A stretch of 64,000 nt of DNA, taken from NCBI GenBank assembly GCA_034769895.1, contig CM068367.1:690360268-690424267 (forward strand), written 5' to 3'. The notes beneath the pieces were generated by a model. It worked only from the letters and a program-made list of their open reading frames with translations, did not search any database and was not told the DNA's origin. Of this stretch, positions 47,801 to 59,800 are shown one piece after another. How positions within the stretch are numbered: the stretch's first letter is position 1; every line of letters begins with the position of its first letter. Both the position numbers and the translations under genes were made by a program. The stretch is from Magicicada septendecula (Eukaryota; Arthropoda; Insecta; Hemiptera; Cicadidae).

Positions 47801-50800
47801 CCCCCGCATAATTTACGCATCCCATTTCTGGGGGGTTCAAAGTGGGAAAAAAGAAATATTCGCGTATTTGACGCACCCACTTTCTCGATGATTTCATCAC
47901 GCAGTTCCGGATGCGTTTCGAAATAAAGATGTCAAGTAGTAGCTTTCCTATTGCGCAACCTAGCATTTCAAACCCTCGTGCAACTTCCTGTTATTACTCA
48001 CTGCGGTATTCAGTCCGGTGAGTGAATCAGCGAAGACGTGATTAGTGACGATTTATTCCAGTCTGGTAGAAACTCATTTTACGAGTATTTCGGGTACACG
48101 GATGTTTTGTGATCTCAAAGTCGTTCATTAATCCACAATGAGCAAGTATTCGAGTAATACTGCGTCATATAAACTTGCGGTGATCGCTTACGCCGAAACA
48201 CACGGGAATAGGGCAGCAGGCCGCAAATATTCTGTGTCCGAGTGTAACGTGCGGTACTGGCGAAAACAGAAAATTGCCCTTCAAGAGACCAACAAGTCTC
48301 GTAAAGCATTTCGCGGTCCAAAAAGTGGCAAGTTTCCGCAAGTAGAGGAGCATCTTCTGAAATATGTGATTTCGTTACGCAATGATGGATATGCCGTTTC
48401 TTACGAAATGCTGTATTTTAAAGGACGAGAAATAGCTGCAGCACATGGGATCAGTGTCTCGAATTTTAAGGTTAGCCGAGGCTGGGTGATTAAATTTATG
48501 AAGAGAAATGGACTCTCTCTTCGAAGAAGAACATCCTTATGTCAAAGAATGCCGAATGATTTCGACCAAAAAGTCATTGATTTTCATCGCTTCATGATTA
48601 GGAAACGGAAAGCGAAGAAATATTTGCTTTCCCAGATAGGAAACGCAGATCAGACGCCCATCAGTTTCGATATGCCACAAAGTCGAACAATCGATACGAA
48701 AGGAACATCGAGTGTTATTGTGCGCACTACTGGAAGTGAAAAACAAAGGTGTACAGTAATGCTTGCTGTAACAGCTGATGGCAGAAAGCTTGCACCGTAC
48801 GTTGTCCTGAAGCGAAAAACAATGCCGAGAGTAAAATTTCCACGTGGGATCCACGTTCGTGTCCAAGAAAAAGGGTGGATGGACACGTCACTCGTAGAAG
48901 ACTGGATACGAACGGTTTGGGGAAATAGAGCGGGGTCTCTCCTTCGGTGCCCGGCTCTTCTCGTGTTGGACAGTTTTCGTGGCCATCTGACGGAAAACAC
49001 TAAAAAATTATTGGAAACCATGAAAACCGATTTGGCTGTGATTCCTGGTGGACTGACATCAGTACTTCAACCCTTGGATGTTTCAATAAATAAACCATTC
49101 AAGGACAATGTGCGAAAACTCTATCAGTGCTGGATGGCAGAAAATGTGCACGAACTTACTCCAACAGGCAAAATTCGGAAACCATCTGTGGAACTCCTTT
49201 GTGAGTGGATATTGCGTGCTTGGGACATGATATCTTCGAAGGTGATTGAAAAGAGCTTCAAAAAGACGGGAATCTCGAATGCGTTAGACGGGACTGAAGA
49301 TGACTTCTTATGGAGAGATGTGAGCAGTGATAGCAGCACCAATTCTTCCTGCAGTTCCAGTGGCGACGACCAACTCGGTAGCCTATAAAAGGTAAGATTA
49401 TTTTTCTTCCTTTTTAGCAGGTATGTCATTATTACTTACGTCGTTAGTACTTTCGTTAATTCATATTTATTTTGCTTCAGGTCGTACTATCAGCTCGTGA
49501 CGGGAAGAATATTTTCCGGTGTCCGTACTTGAAACTGTGTGTCCTGTCAAATATATCATATGTACAATTTAAATATGGTTAAACAATGTATGTACAATAC
49601 GCATGCGCGTATTATTATTGTTATAACGGATGTATGTATTCTATGAAGGTTAGTTCTATTGAATAAAGTCTTTTCTAATCAACGTGTTGTCTAACTGTAT
49701 TTGGCAATATAATTCCAATATTAAATAATATCTCTCACATGTCCAACTTGCCTAATGTACTCTATTTGATTGTTCAGAAGAAAACTCAACCGTAATTTTA
49801 TGCCAAATGACGATTAACTTCAATGAGTTGAACTGATTTTGTGTATAATATATTTAATGTATCTTTTAAATGTCAATAAATTTCAAATGAAATTTGGGTA
49901 TACAGTACAACCTGTCACATCCGGTCCTGTGATATCCGGACGTATCTCCAAACTACGTAATTTTTCAATTTTGGTTAGCGAAATGGTTAGGGATGGAAAA
50001 GTGAAAGTTGCAGCTGGAATGTTGTTTACGCGCCTAGTCTATTCCGAGCGGGGCTGTGGCCTTGACTCAGTCAATGGCTCTTTCCCGGAAACCCATTCCT
50101 TTATTCTCAACCTCGGTTGCCGTCTGCCTGCCACTTGCTACCCGCAGTCTGTGTTTGCGTGTCTTTTTAAAGAGTACAGTGTACAAATACAAATGCTAAA
50201 CCAATAGAAACGTCTAAAAAAACACGTTCTTCTGTGTATCTTCTGTAATTGTTAATTATATTAATTGAGATTTTGGCTACTTATAGAGCTTTTATTACTG
50301 AACACAATGCAGTTTTCAGAATTGCCGTATATGTATTGGTTTTGAAGTTATTGCAGGTTGAACTGCAAAAATGAATTGAGTAAAATTCACGTCTGATCCG
50401 ACCGACCGCGTGCTTCACTGTGACAAAGAGTGAGATAGTTGCGTATTATACGCTCTCTGTCTAGCTTACGGCACACAGCCTGTCCCTTTCATAAAATGCT
50501 CAAATATGACGACATATTATGAATCGTTATATATACCCCTCCTCGGTATAAAAAAATTGATTATTTATTAGTTTGCTCTATCTTATTATTAACATCATTA
50601 ACTCCAACTTGCCTAATGTACTCTATTTGATTGTTCAGAAGAAAACTCAACCGTAATTTTACGCCAAATGACGATAACTTCAATGAGTTGAACTGATTTT
50701 GTGTATAATACAGTACAGTATATTTAATGTATCTTTTAAAAGTCAATAAATTTCAAATGAAATTTGGGTATATCTGAAATCCTCGAATAATTTACGCACC

Positions 50801-53800
50801 CGAAATTTTCGCCGGTATTTTTCGTCAAAAAAGTGCGTTAATTATGCGAGAAAATACGGTAATGTAGAATTGGAGATGTAATAGTGACACAGTAGATATG
50901 GGGTAAATAGGTAGGGTATTGATTGATATATTGATGTAATGGGAGAGTAATTAATTGATGGTGATTTTGTAAAAGGGGGTGGTGTGTAAGGAGTCCGCAA
51001 CGACAGGCGTTGTGGCGGGTAGCAGTGGGTTTTTAGTGAGTGATTGCCGGGTAAATAGGAAGGGCAAGATGTGGAGACGGAGGTGAGTTGAGGGAACACA
51101 CACCTGAGTAAAAAGGGGTAGAGAGTATTTTTTTATATAAGGGTAGAATGATGCGAATTGAGTTGAGTAGTAAGTGGGGTTTAGAGAATGTTTGATAGAT
51201 GTTTTTGATAGAGATGGGGTGTCATGTTAGTTAAAGCTGTTAGTAATATTAAAGTCAGAGGGGTAAAGATTATAAATATATAAATGCCAAGTGGTAAATC
51301 AAGTTATTATGAATAATTAAATCACCCAAACTAATGGAGATGGAGAATGTTAAAGAAAAAGAGTCATAGTAAAAATAGAAAATCAATGGAAACAAGTGAC
51401 AGATTTTAATAGAAGTTGAAACTAATTAGAGCAATAAATGTGTAATTTTAATTAATTTAAATGTCAATTTTGTTGTTAATTGTAATAACTATGTTAATTT
51501 TAAATGTCATATTTTATTATGTTGTCGTGTTTGAAGATAAAAATTTTTAAAGATGTTCAATGTATTTTATGATGTAGCCTATGTATAACCTATGTAGGTC
51601 AAGGTTGTGGACTTGACCCAGTTTGATCAGCTGATGGTTGATGTTATAAACTAGACCAGTTTTGGCAATGAAGTGATGCAAATTTTGTTGTTTAATTGAT
51701 TTAAATTATTTTAATTTTTCTGAATATTGAGAAAAATAATATTTGGATAAATTTAAATTTTTGAAAAAAAAAAAAATAAATAAATAAAAAATTTTTGATT
51801 TTGTGCCTGCCATCTAATTGATGTTTTGAGTTTTAAGTATATTATCGTTTATGTGTATTACTTGTGTTTTATTGAATTATATTGTTTAGAATATATGTGT
51901 AAGCTAATGTTAGGATAAATGACTTCATGTTTAATAAGATGTTCAGTTTGTTTTTTCTTTGTGATTGTTGTAGTGGAGAAAATTAATAGAGTTACTAGAG
52001 TCATGTAAAAGATTTTATTTTTTGTTTTTGAAGAAAGTAATGGAGATAGAGCAGTTTGCTTTCAACTTAAATGAACTTTTGAATGTGAGAATACAATTTT
52101 TGTTAGGATGTAGTAATAAGTATATGTATGCGCCCAGTATTGCCGAAGGCGACCCAGTATGCATGGTAAGGGGGAACATATCGGTTGAGGATCTGGCATG
52201 GTATAAGACCAGGGATTTGGAGTTAGGGGTAGCATGTTAGAAGGTTAGGTGTGCTGTGGTGCGTGTCTGTTCGATGTTATTGTGTTGGGATCTCGGATAG
52301 AGAAGTCCAGTGATCTCGTTCAGATGCGGCCATAGTCGCCGAGCCAGGGGGGTAGTTTACCCATGATGTATAAGAACTAATGTGGGGTTGTTGGCACCAT
52401 ATCCTCACCGGTCCTCTTAGGGGTTTAGCAATGAGATTTCTTCTGTTTTGACAGATCTCTCATTGGGGGGGGTATTGTAACGGGGCTAAAATGAGGGTTT
52501 TTTTATTTTTATTAAAATATTTTTAAATTCATTTTCCACCTGTGTGATAAGCCACGTGTTAAAAGTTTTGTTCGAACAAAGAACGCATATGCAAAGTTAA
52601 TACAATGGAATGCGTCAACGTGCGACCACGCCATACCATTCTGAGAATTTTGAGACTGTGTGACACATATCCACAAACGCGCAAGCACCAACATCTGCGG
52701 AGCGCCTAAACGACGCCAAGAAGTGAAAAAACAATATGGCTTGAAGAAGAATTTTGCTAAACACGTGGTCAGAGACATGACGGAAATGAAACTAGACCAC
52801 GCCCTTACCGTGACGTAAACCTCTGGACACCAAATTTCGTCAACGTCCCACACCCGGGCATTGTACGTAATACCATGAACAGTGTGAACAGTGACTATGA
52901 CTTCGCATCAGCAGGCAGTGAGTTCCCGTATTGTAAAACTGTGGAGAGGGAACCGAGAAAAAACTTCTGTCCAGTGCATCTCACCTACCGACCGCTCGCG
53001 GTCCGGTTAAAATTTTATTTTACAAAAGTAATTACATACGCCGACCTAACCGGTAAAAAACCGGAGTATTGGTCAAAAGTGCACTAGCTAAATCACAACT
53101 GTTATAAGTGATTCGAAATTAAGAAGATGAACTCATAGTTTTTTCTGTTTGGACATGTGAACGAGGACTTGGTGCGGGCCATGCTACTAGATAGGAGGAG
53201 ACGCCGTTACCCAAGTAAAAGTATTTTTACATAACAGTTTAATGGGGCCAAAAAATTAATAAATGAAATGAGGGGGTGAAATGGTATGTGAGTTGAGCGT
53301 GGGCATCGCTGGGTCGCTTTAAAATGATAAAATAAAGAATGTAGAGTAAGTAGGTTAGAACATGTATCTTTTGTTGTTGTATCAGTATATGTTTGCAATT
53401 AGAAAAAATAACGCTAAAATTATCTCAGTTTTTCATGATTAGAATAAACAAGAATTAACATCCATGTAATTTCATTAAAATGTTTTTACAGGTATAATTT
53501 GCAGTAAAGAGTTGGTTGAAATTTAGAACTGAATGAGAACGTAAATTTAAAATGAAATTTAATAAAATGAATTAGTAGCGTAACCATGTTTTAAGTTAAT
53601 TATTACGCCACATTACCATCACCTATCCAGTATGGAAGATTTCGCTTAACGAACCTGGCAAAAAATTTGATTTAAGGGTTTCAATTTTGGACCATAAAAA
53701 ATCGTGGCGACCGATAGATAGTGTGAGATCTTCTGAGCGCAGTAAGTCAGGGTGGCGTGTGTTAAAGGTAAGTAAAAAGTGTAGAAAGTAACATGTTTGG

Positions 53801-56800
53801 TCCCAAAATGAACAAATTTCTTAAAATTAATAAAACTTTCTTATACTATCTTCAGTCTTAAAGATACTAGTACCATTGAATTGCTTTTTGGACCTAGATT
53901 ATTTTGACATCTCATTTGAGTAGTTTTTGTCCAGTATTTCCAACGTTACTAGTTTGACAATTGCTCTTACTCTTATAATAAATTTACTTAAAATTAATCC
54001 TTTTGCATACAATTTGCTTTACTATTACTATAAAATCCATTCTGTGATAATAAAATACCATATAACACTGGTTACTGTTGTTTTTACATAAAGTTTTTCC
54101 AAATTCCTTAATTTTTCTATAGGCCTAATGATACTTATGTTCATTATACATTTATAATTAGTTTCCTTCATTTTTGTGAACCTTAAACCTTCTTAATTCA
54201 ATTACAATAAATAAAATAAGTTAACACAAAAAAATTAATTATCAATAAGTATCTTAAAACATATTATGACTCTCATTAGCCTTCTAGGTCAAAACCAGTT
54301 TTCAAAACATAACATTCATTGCTTGTCATTCTTATAATTATTCCCAAAGCAACTTTACTCCTTACATACTAACTTTAACATAAAAAACGATTATTACAGC
54401 ATTCATTATTGCTTACACTAATTTATTTACATGGGTTTCACCTATTTCTGTTGCATAGGCCTTTCACTGTTCTATTCTCAGACAGTACACATTTTCTTCT
54501 TTTAACTTGAGTTCTACTTATTTTGTTTACATAGTTAGTTCTCACTACTATTTCTTTAGTTATTACACTGGTTATTATGTTTAAATGCAATATAGTCCTA
54601 GTAATATTACTGTTCATATTACTTCTATTTTTATATTTTTTAATATCATTAAACATTCTTACATTACCTTATTAGTCCATTATATCTCTTATGTAATTCA
54701 CACTTTGTTTTATATTCTATTCATTTATTAATTCACACATGTTCTTACTACTTAAATCATTGTCTATGAGTTCCTTAAACTAGTTTTCACATTATGATCC
54801 TCTTATCATACTGATTTTACAATATCCACTACTAATACTAGTGTTACATTTTATATTATTTTTTGTTTCTTAATTAGGCTTTATAAGTATGTTTTTTTGT
54901 ACTTCATTGTTTATCTTTATTATTTATTATGGGAGAATGAAAAAAGTGGAGGGGAAGAATCATAATGTTGCAATATATATATCTATTTTTTATAGACCAA
55001 TGAAATAAATATTTGAGTGCAAACTGTTGATTATATTGCTGCACCGGCTTATTCAAGAACATTGCCACCAAGCTATCTGGCCTAGAGTTGATGCAATTAA
55101 TGAGATCCTCACTGGTGTCAAAGCGCTTTGTATCCAATTAGACCACCATCTAGGTCACACACTGGCACCCTTGCCTGGATTTAGTCCATGGTTTGGGATC
55201 TCGATTCCTTGACCTGTAATCCCTGATTCTCTGAACATGCACATGCACGATCATTCACTAATCCAATCTGTGAACTTCCCTCAAGTTCGAGCCTCAAGTA
55301 TGTGAAAATATGCCTTATGGCCCATACTGTTGGATCCCTACTGAACGAATTCGACTGCCTGATAGTTGCATCGATGACTCGATGCCATATTTCAGCCGAC
55401 AGTGATTGCCCGGGCTGATGCCATCCACTATGGATCATTTGAGACATGGTTCCACATGATCCCAGCAGCCCTGAATGGTTTTGCTTCCAACTTTCCATCA
55501 ACTAAGAGCCTCATCGTCCAGTATCATCGGGTAGTTTGGGGCTCAGTCCTGAACGTATCCAGCAGACAATGTATGTATCGACATATACACCACCCAACTT
55601 ATAATTTAGCAACGTAGAGTTGGTGGGAGAGGCTCCCTGTTTCATTGGTCACTATTTGCACAGAAATATACAAAATGGATTTTGCATTTGGATGTTACAA
55701 TATAAATGTATGCTGGTGCTACTGCACATGCACCGTGTTCCTATAACAACCAGACTGTACACACCAGCTAAGGGGAATTTAATTTTTGAATAGCTCTCAT
55801 ACAATGACTGTAATATATCTCAATTGTTATTATGTGAGACGTATCATAATAAGCTTCGAGGCCACTGCAGTATTGCCAGTGTTTGCAACAGACCTCCCCT
55901 CCCCGCCTTTGTATACGCATAACCAAGTGTAACATGTGACAACGCTGGAGGGCAAGGGGCAGGGAAGAGCTGTTACTACTGCGTAACCTAAAAGCTTATT
56001 ATGGTAAGTCCCGTACTATAACTATTTTTACTACACACTGGTCAATTGTAAAGGGTCAACATGAATATACAGTCAGACAATTTTTACAATTTTGAAATGC
56101 TAGAGTATTTTACACATTACAAATAAAATAATCAGCCCTGGAAAATGTCTCAATGGAGATAGAAATGATGAAGAATAGTTTGCAAGCTCTGCAGTGAAGT
56201 TATTAACAGAAGTTATTACTTACATGCTCTACTACTACACTTGGTTATTAGCAGCCAAAGTTGCTGAAGCTGAAAATGAATTACAGGAAGAGCTAAATGA
56301 AAACAAAAGCATTCATCATAAATAAGATGGCCGTAAAACCTTTCAAGAAAGAGGTTTTTGGTTTCTCAATTAAAATGACTGATAACGAATACTCATTCCT
56401 TAAATTTTATATAGATACTTTTCAATCAATTTATCTGTAATAACCGATAACATGTCAGCAGCCACCTTAAACATTAACAACTATTCAAAATTATTAATGC
56501 CTTTTAACAAAATATTGGCTAAAGTTTTGTTACTGCAAAGAATTAAAATATTTAAATCTCATATTCTATTATTTAAAATTGTGACATGGTAATTTATTGT
56601 ATTCCCTGCACTATACAAATTATTATTAGTAACTAGCGAGTACCCGGCATGCGTTGCAATGCCACTCAAAGAAAGAAAGTGTTTGTATATATATATAATA
56701 TATAAAGACTTCGTTCGCGTGGTCTTCAATTTAATGCGATAATATATTTAGAACAGAATCTATTCCATTGGGTTGCCATAGTAACCAGATCTAATAAGTT

Positions 56801-59800
56801 AGTTTTTTAAGACTCCAAAGGACCCCCCAGAGGATCGTATTGAAAAAAACACCTGTCCTATGTTGGTTCTCCCGTTGCGTAAAATATTTGTGCCAAGTTT
56901 GGTTGAAATCGGTCCAGTGGTTTAGGAGGAGATGTGGAAGACCCCAAAGAACCCCCAAAAGAACCCCATCGAAAAAACACCTATCCTATGTTGGTTCTCC
57001 CTTTGCGTAAAATATTTGTGCCAAGTTTGGTTGAAATCGGTCCAGTGGTTTAGGAGGAGATGTAGAAGACCCCAAAGGACCCCCCGAATTATCATATCGA
57101 AAAAACACATATCCTATGTTGGTTCTCCCGTTGCGTAAAATATTTGTGCCAAGTTTGGTTGAAATCGGTCCAGTGGTTTAGGAGGAGATGTGGAAGACCC
57201 CAAAGAACCCCATTGAAAAAACACCTATCCTATGTTGGTTCTCCCTTTGCGTAAAATATTTGTGCCACGTTTGGTTGAAATCGGTCCAGTGGTTTAGGAG
57301 GAGATGTGAAAGACCCCAAAGGACCCCCAAAAGGACCCCCCGAAGGATCATATCGAAAAAACACATATCCTATGTTGGTTCTCCCGTTGCGTAAAATATT
57401 TGTGCCAAGTTTGGTTGAAATCGGTCCAGTGGTTTAGGAGGAGATGTGGAAGACCCCAAAGGACCCCCCAATGGACCCCGTCGAAAAAAACACCTATCCT
57501 ATGTTGGTTCTCCCGTTGCGTAAAATATTTGTGCCAAGTTTGGTTGAAATCGGTCCAGTGGTTTAGGAGGAGATGTGGAAGACCCCAAAGGACCCCATCG
57601 AAAAAACACCTACCCTATGTTGGTTCTCCCGTTGCATAAAATATTTGTGCCAAGTTTGGTTGAAATCGGTCCAGTGGTTTAGGAGGAGATGTGGAAGACC
57701 CCAAGAACCCCCCATAGGACCCCATCGAAAAAAATTCATAAACCTTCGCGGGCGTGCGCACAACAACTCACCGAAGTTTCATCGCAATCGGATGAATGGT
57801 ATAGGAACGCATACGGGACAAAGAAAGAAACAAACAAACATTCATTTTTATAGATATAGATTAAATTAGAGTTGTGTATGAAATTGCAGAGAAAGGAGTA
57901 ACTCTTGTTTACACTTCAGTCTATATGAATATACGGGTACACAGAACAAAGAAGATAATGTTATGTATATTCTTAAGAACTATTTGAATATTAAGAGCAT
58001 CAATTATTTAATTTTACACACAATGTTCTTCATTAAAAATCACATCTACAAAAATTTAAAATAGATACGTATTTATAATACTAACCCTTAATTCTGACAA
58101 ATATGACAGCCTCTGTTGAATTTTCAAGCTCATTGGCAATATTATGGGCAGAACAAAAGTATTCTCCTCGGTCTGAAAGCTGTGCTTCATCTATCTGGAA
58201 GATAGCATTAGGAATGCCTTTGTCTGTGTCAGGCAAAAGCTTTACACGTGCCATACTCTTATCATATGTCGTGTTTCCTACAACACATAGTATGACTTTT
58301 ATTAAAGTTAATATAATTAAAACACAGTATGACTATTGTCCCCTTACATCATTGTCACATTATCTTCCACTTCCACTTATACATCACAGAATATATTGAT
58401 TAGATCTTTGCAAATGCAAAATAATAATGTGTATTTTACACTAATATAACTGAATTATGTAACACATTTAAACTGAAACTTATATATACAAAGGTGAACT
58501 ATGATCATCTAAACTTAAGGTTATCTTTCACAACTTACAACAATTTTAAGTCTACATGGAACAACACAAACTCAGAATCATAAAACTCAATAGAAAATTT
58601 TGTGAAGTAATATACACAGAAACAATGAAAGTCTATAATTACAAACAATTGTTGCAATCTAAAAAAAAGACCTGGTAATCAACAGTCAACTAAATGAAGA
58701 GTCACACAGCTACACTAGCCAGTTAAAACAAGTTAATTTTTATAAAATGAATGGTAAATTTCAAAAACAACATGGATAACTCAAATAAACATGACTTTCA
58801 GTAAATCTCACGTTACTTTGTTGAGTTTTTTTAACACTATGATATTTATTGATTTATATTATGATATATTTATTACATTGATATATGATATGATTATACA
58901 AGTTAATAAATATTTCACTATTATAAAATGACTGCTTTTCAAAGACGGGCAATATAAAACACTATAATAGTAAATGATTGAGTCTTTATTATCTTTGCCA
59001 ACATGATAAAGAAAATTACCGACTGCTTTAAACAGATTTCTTATTCACCTGATGACTGTTAAAAGGATATATTTTAGACTCTTAAGAATTAACAATAAAA
59101 ACAACAAATTTACAATTTATTTTAAGCGTTCCCTACATAAATGACCAGAATTACTAATAACTGCTGGTAATTTACATGTTATTAAATTTGTGTTTCTCTT
59201 TATAATAACTGTGTCATCCAACTTACCATATCTCCACGTAACATCTGGAGTGGGTTTGCCTATAACTGTACATTCCAAAACTAACTTTTCACCTTCAACC
59301 ACAGTAATAGTTCGTGGAAGACGTACAACGGGTTTTCCTGCAACAAAAAACAATCTTTAAAATTGGTTATTAGAAATTTGTAAGCATTACAAACTGTTAT
59401 TATTATTTTAATTTCATCCACGATAAAATGTATGTACCACACAGTTATTTTTAAAGTACTTGTATACTATATCCCCACCGTTTGACATTGGTCATCAATA
59501 TGTTCAGTGCTAGAGATCAATTTGGTAACCTACACTTGGCCAGATTACATTGAACAAATGACAGTTATAGATGAATGGATGCTTGTGAGATGAAATGCAG
59601 GGTGGGGGGTTTTGTAGATGGGATACTATGAAATTAAAAGTATGCAACCATACAAGTTTGACATACTCAAGCACAAGGTTTGACATGGATGCTGGTCTTG
59701 GTTTAATTAAAACCATACACATAAATAAAACTAAATCCAACTTACCTAACCCTGAGCAGAAAAACATTTGCCTACATCAATACATAATAAAACACAATTT

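Larger units (their letters stand above)
47777..50859 (+). mobile_element. pogo-type DNA transposon, apparently intact
   Basis: Perfect 25-bp terminal inverted repeats (CCGTATTTTCTCGCATAATT to AACGC at 47777-47801; inverse at 50835-50859) and the TA target duplicated at 47775-47776 and 50860-50861. Subterminal ATAATTTACGCA occurs near both ends. It encodes an uninterrupted transposase with DD35D residues. It is inserted in the LTR element and therefore younger than it. Confidence 0.95.
44131..53793 (+). mobile_element. LTR retrotransposon without pol (family 2), carrying a nested pogo element
   Basis: LTRs 44131-45432 and 52476-53793 start TGTAACGGGGC and end AAAGTAACA, flanked by TGTT (4-bp duplication). 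TGGCGACTGCTGCCAG follows the left LTR; an 8-G run and TAT precede the right. Without the nested transposon the interior is about 4 kb. It has one intact ORF but no protease, RT or integrase, so it must depend on another element's enzymes. Confidence 0.88.

Noticed and set aside
56812-57745. Regular repeats that might suggest a CRISPR array
   Set aside because: Units are ~125 bp tandem copies without unique spacers, in a eukaryotic intron.
56932-57869. Series of similar open frames ([14 protein letters not shown] type) on both strands
   Set aside because: They are translations of one minisatellite unit; no start context or known domain.
59117-59353. Reading the Ig2 half exon as a single-exon protein ending HLCRERLK
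   Set aside because: A clear donor (GTAAGT) after WRY and a phase-matched next exon show that it is spliced.
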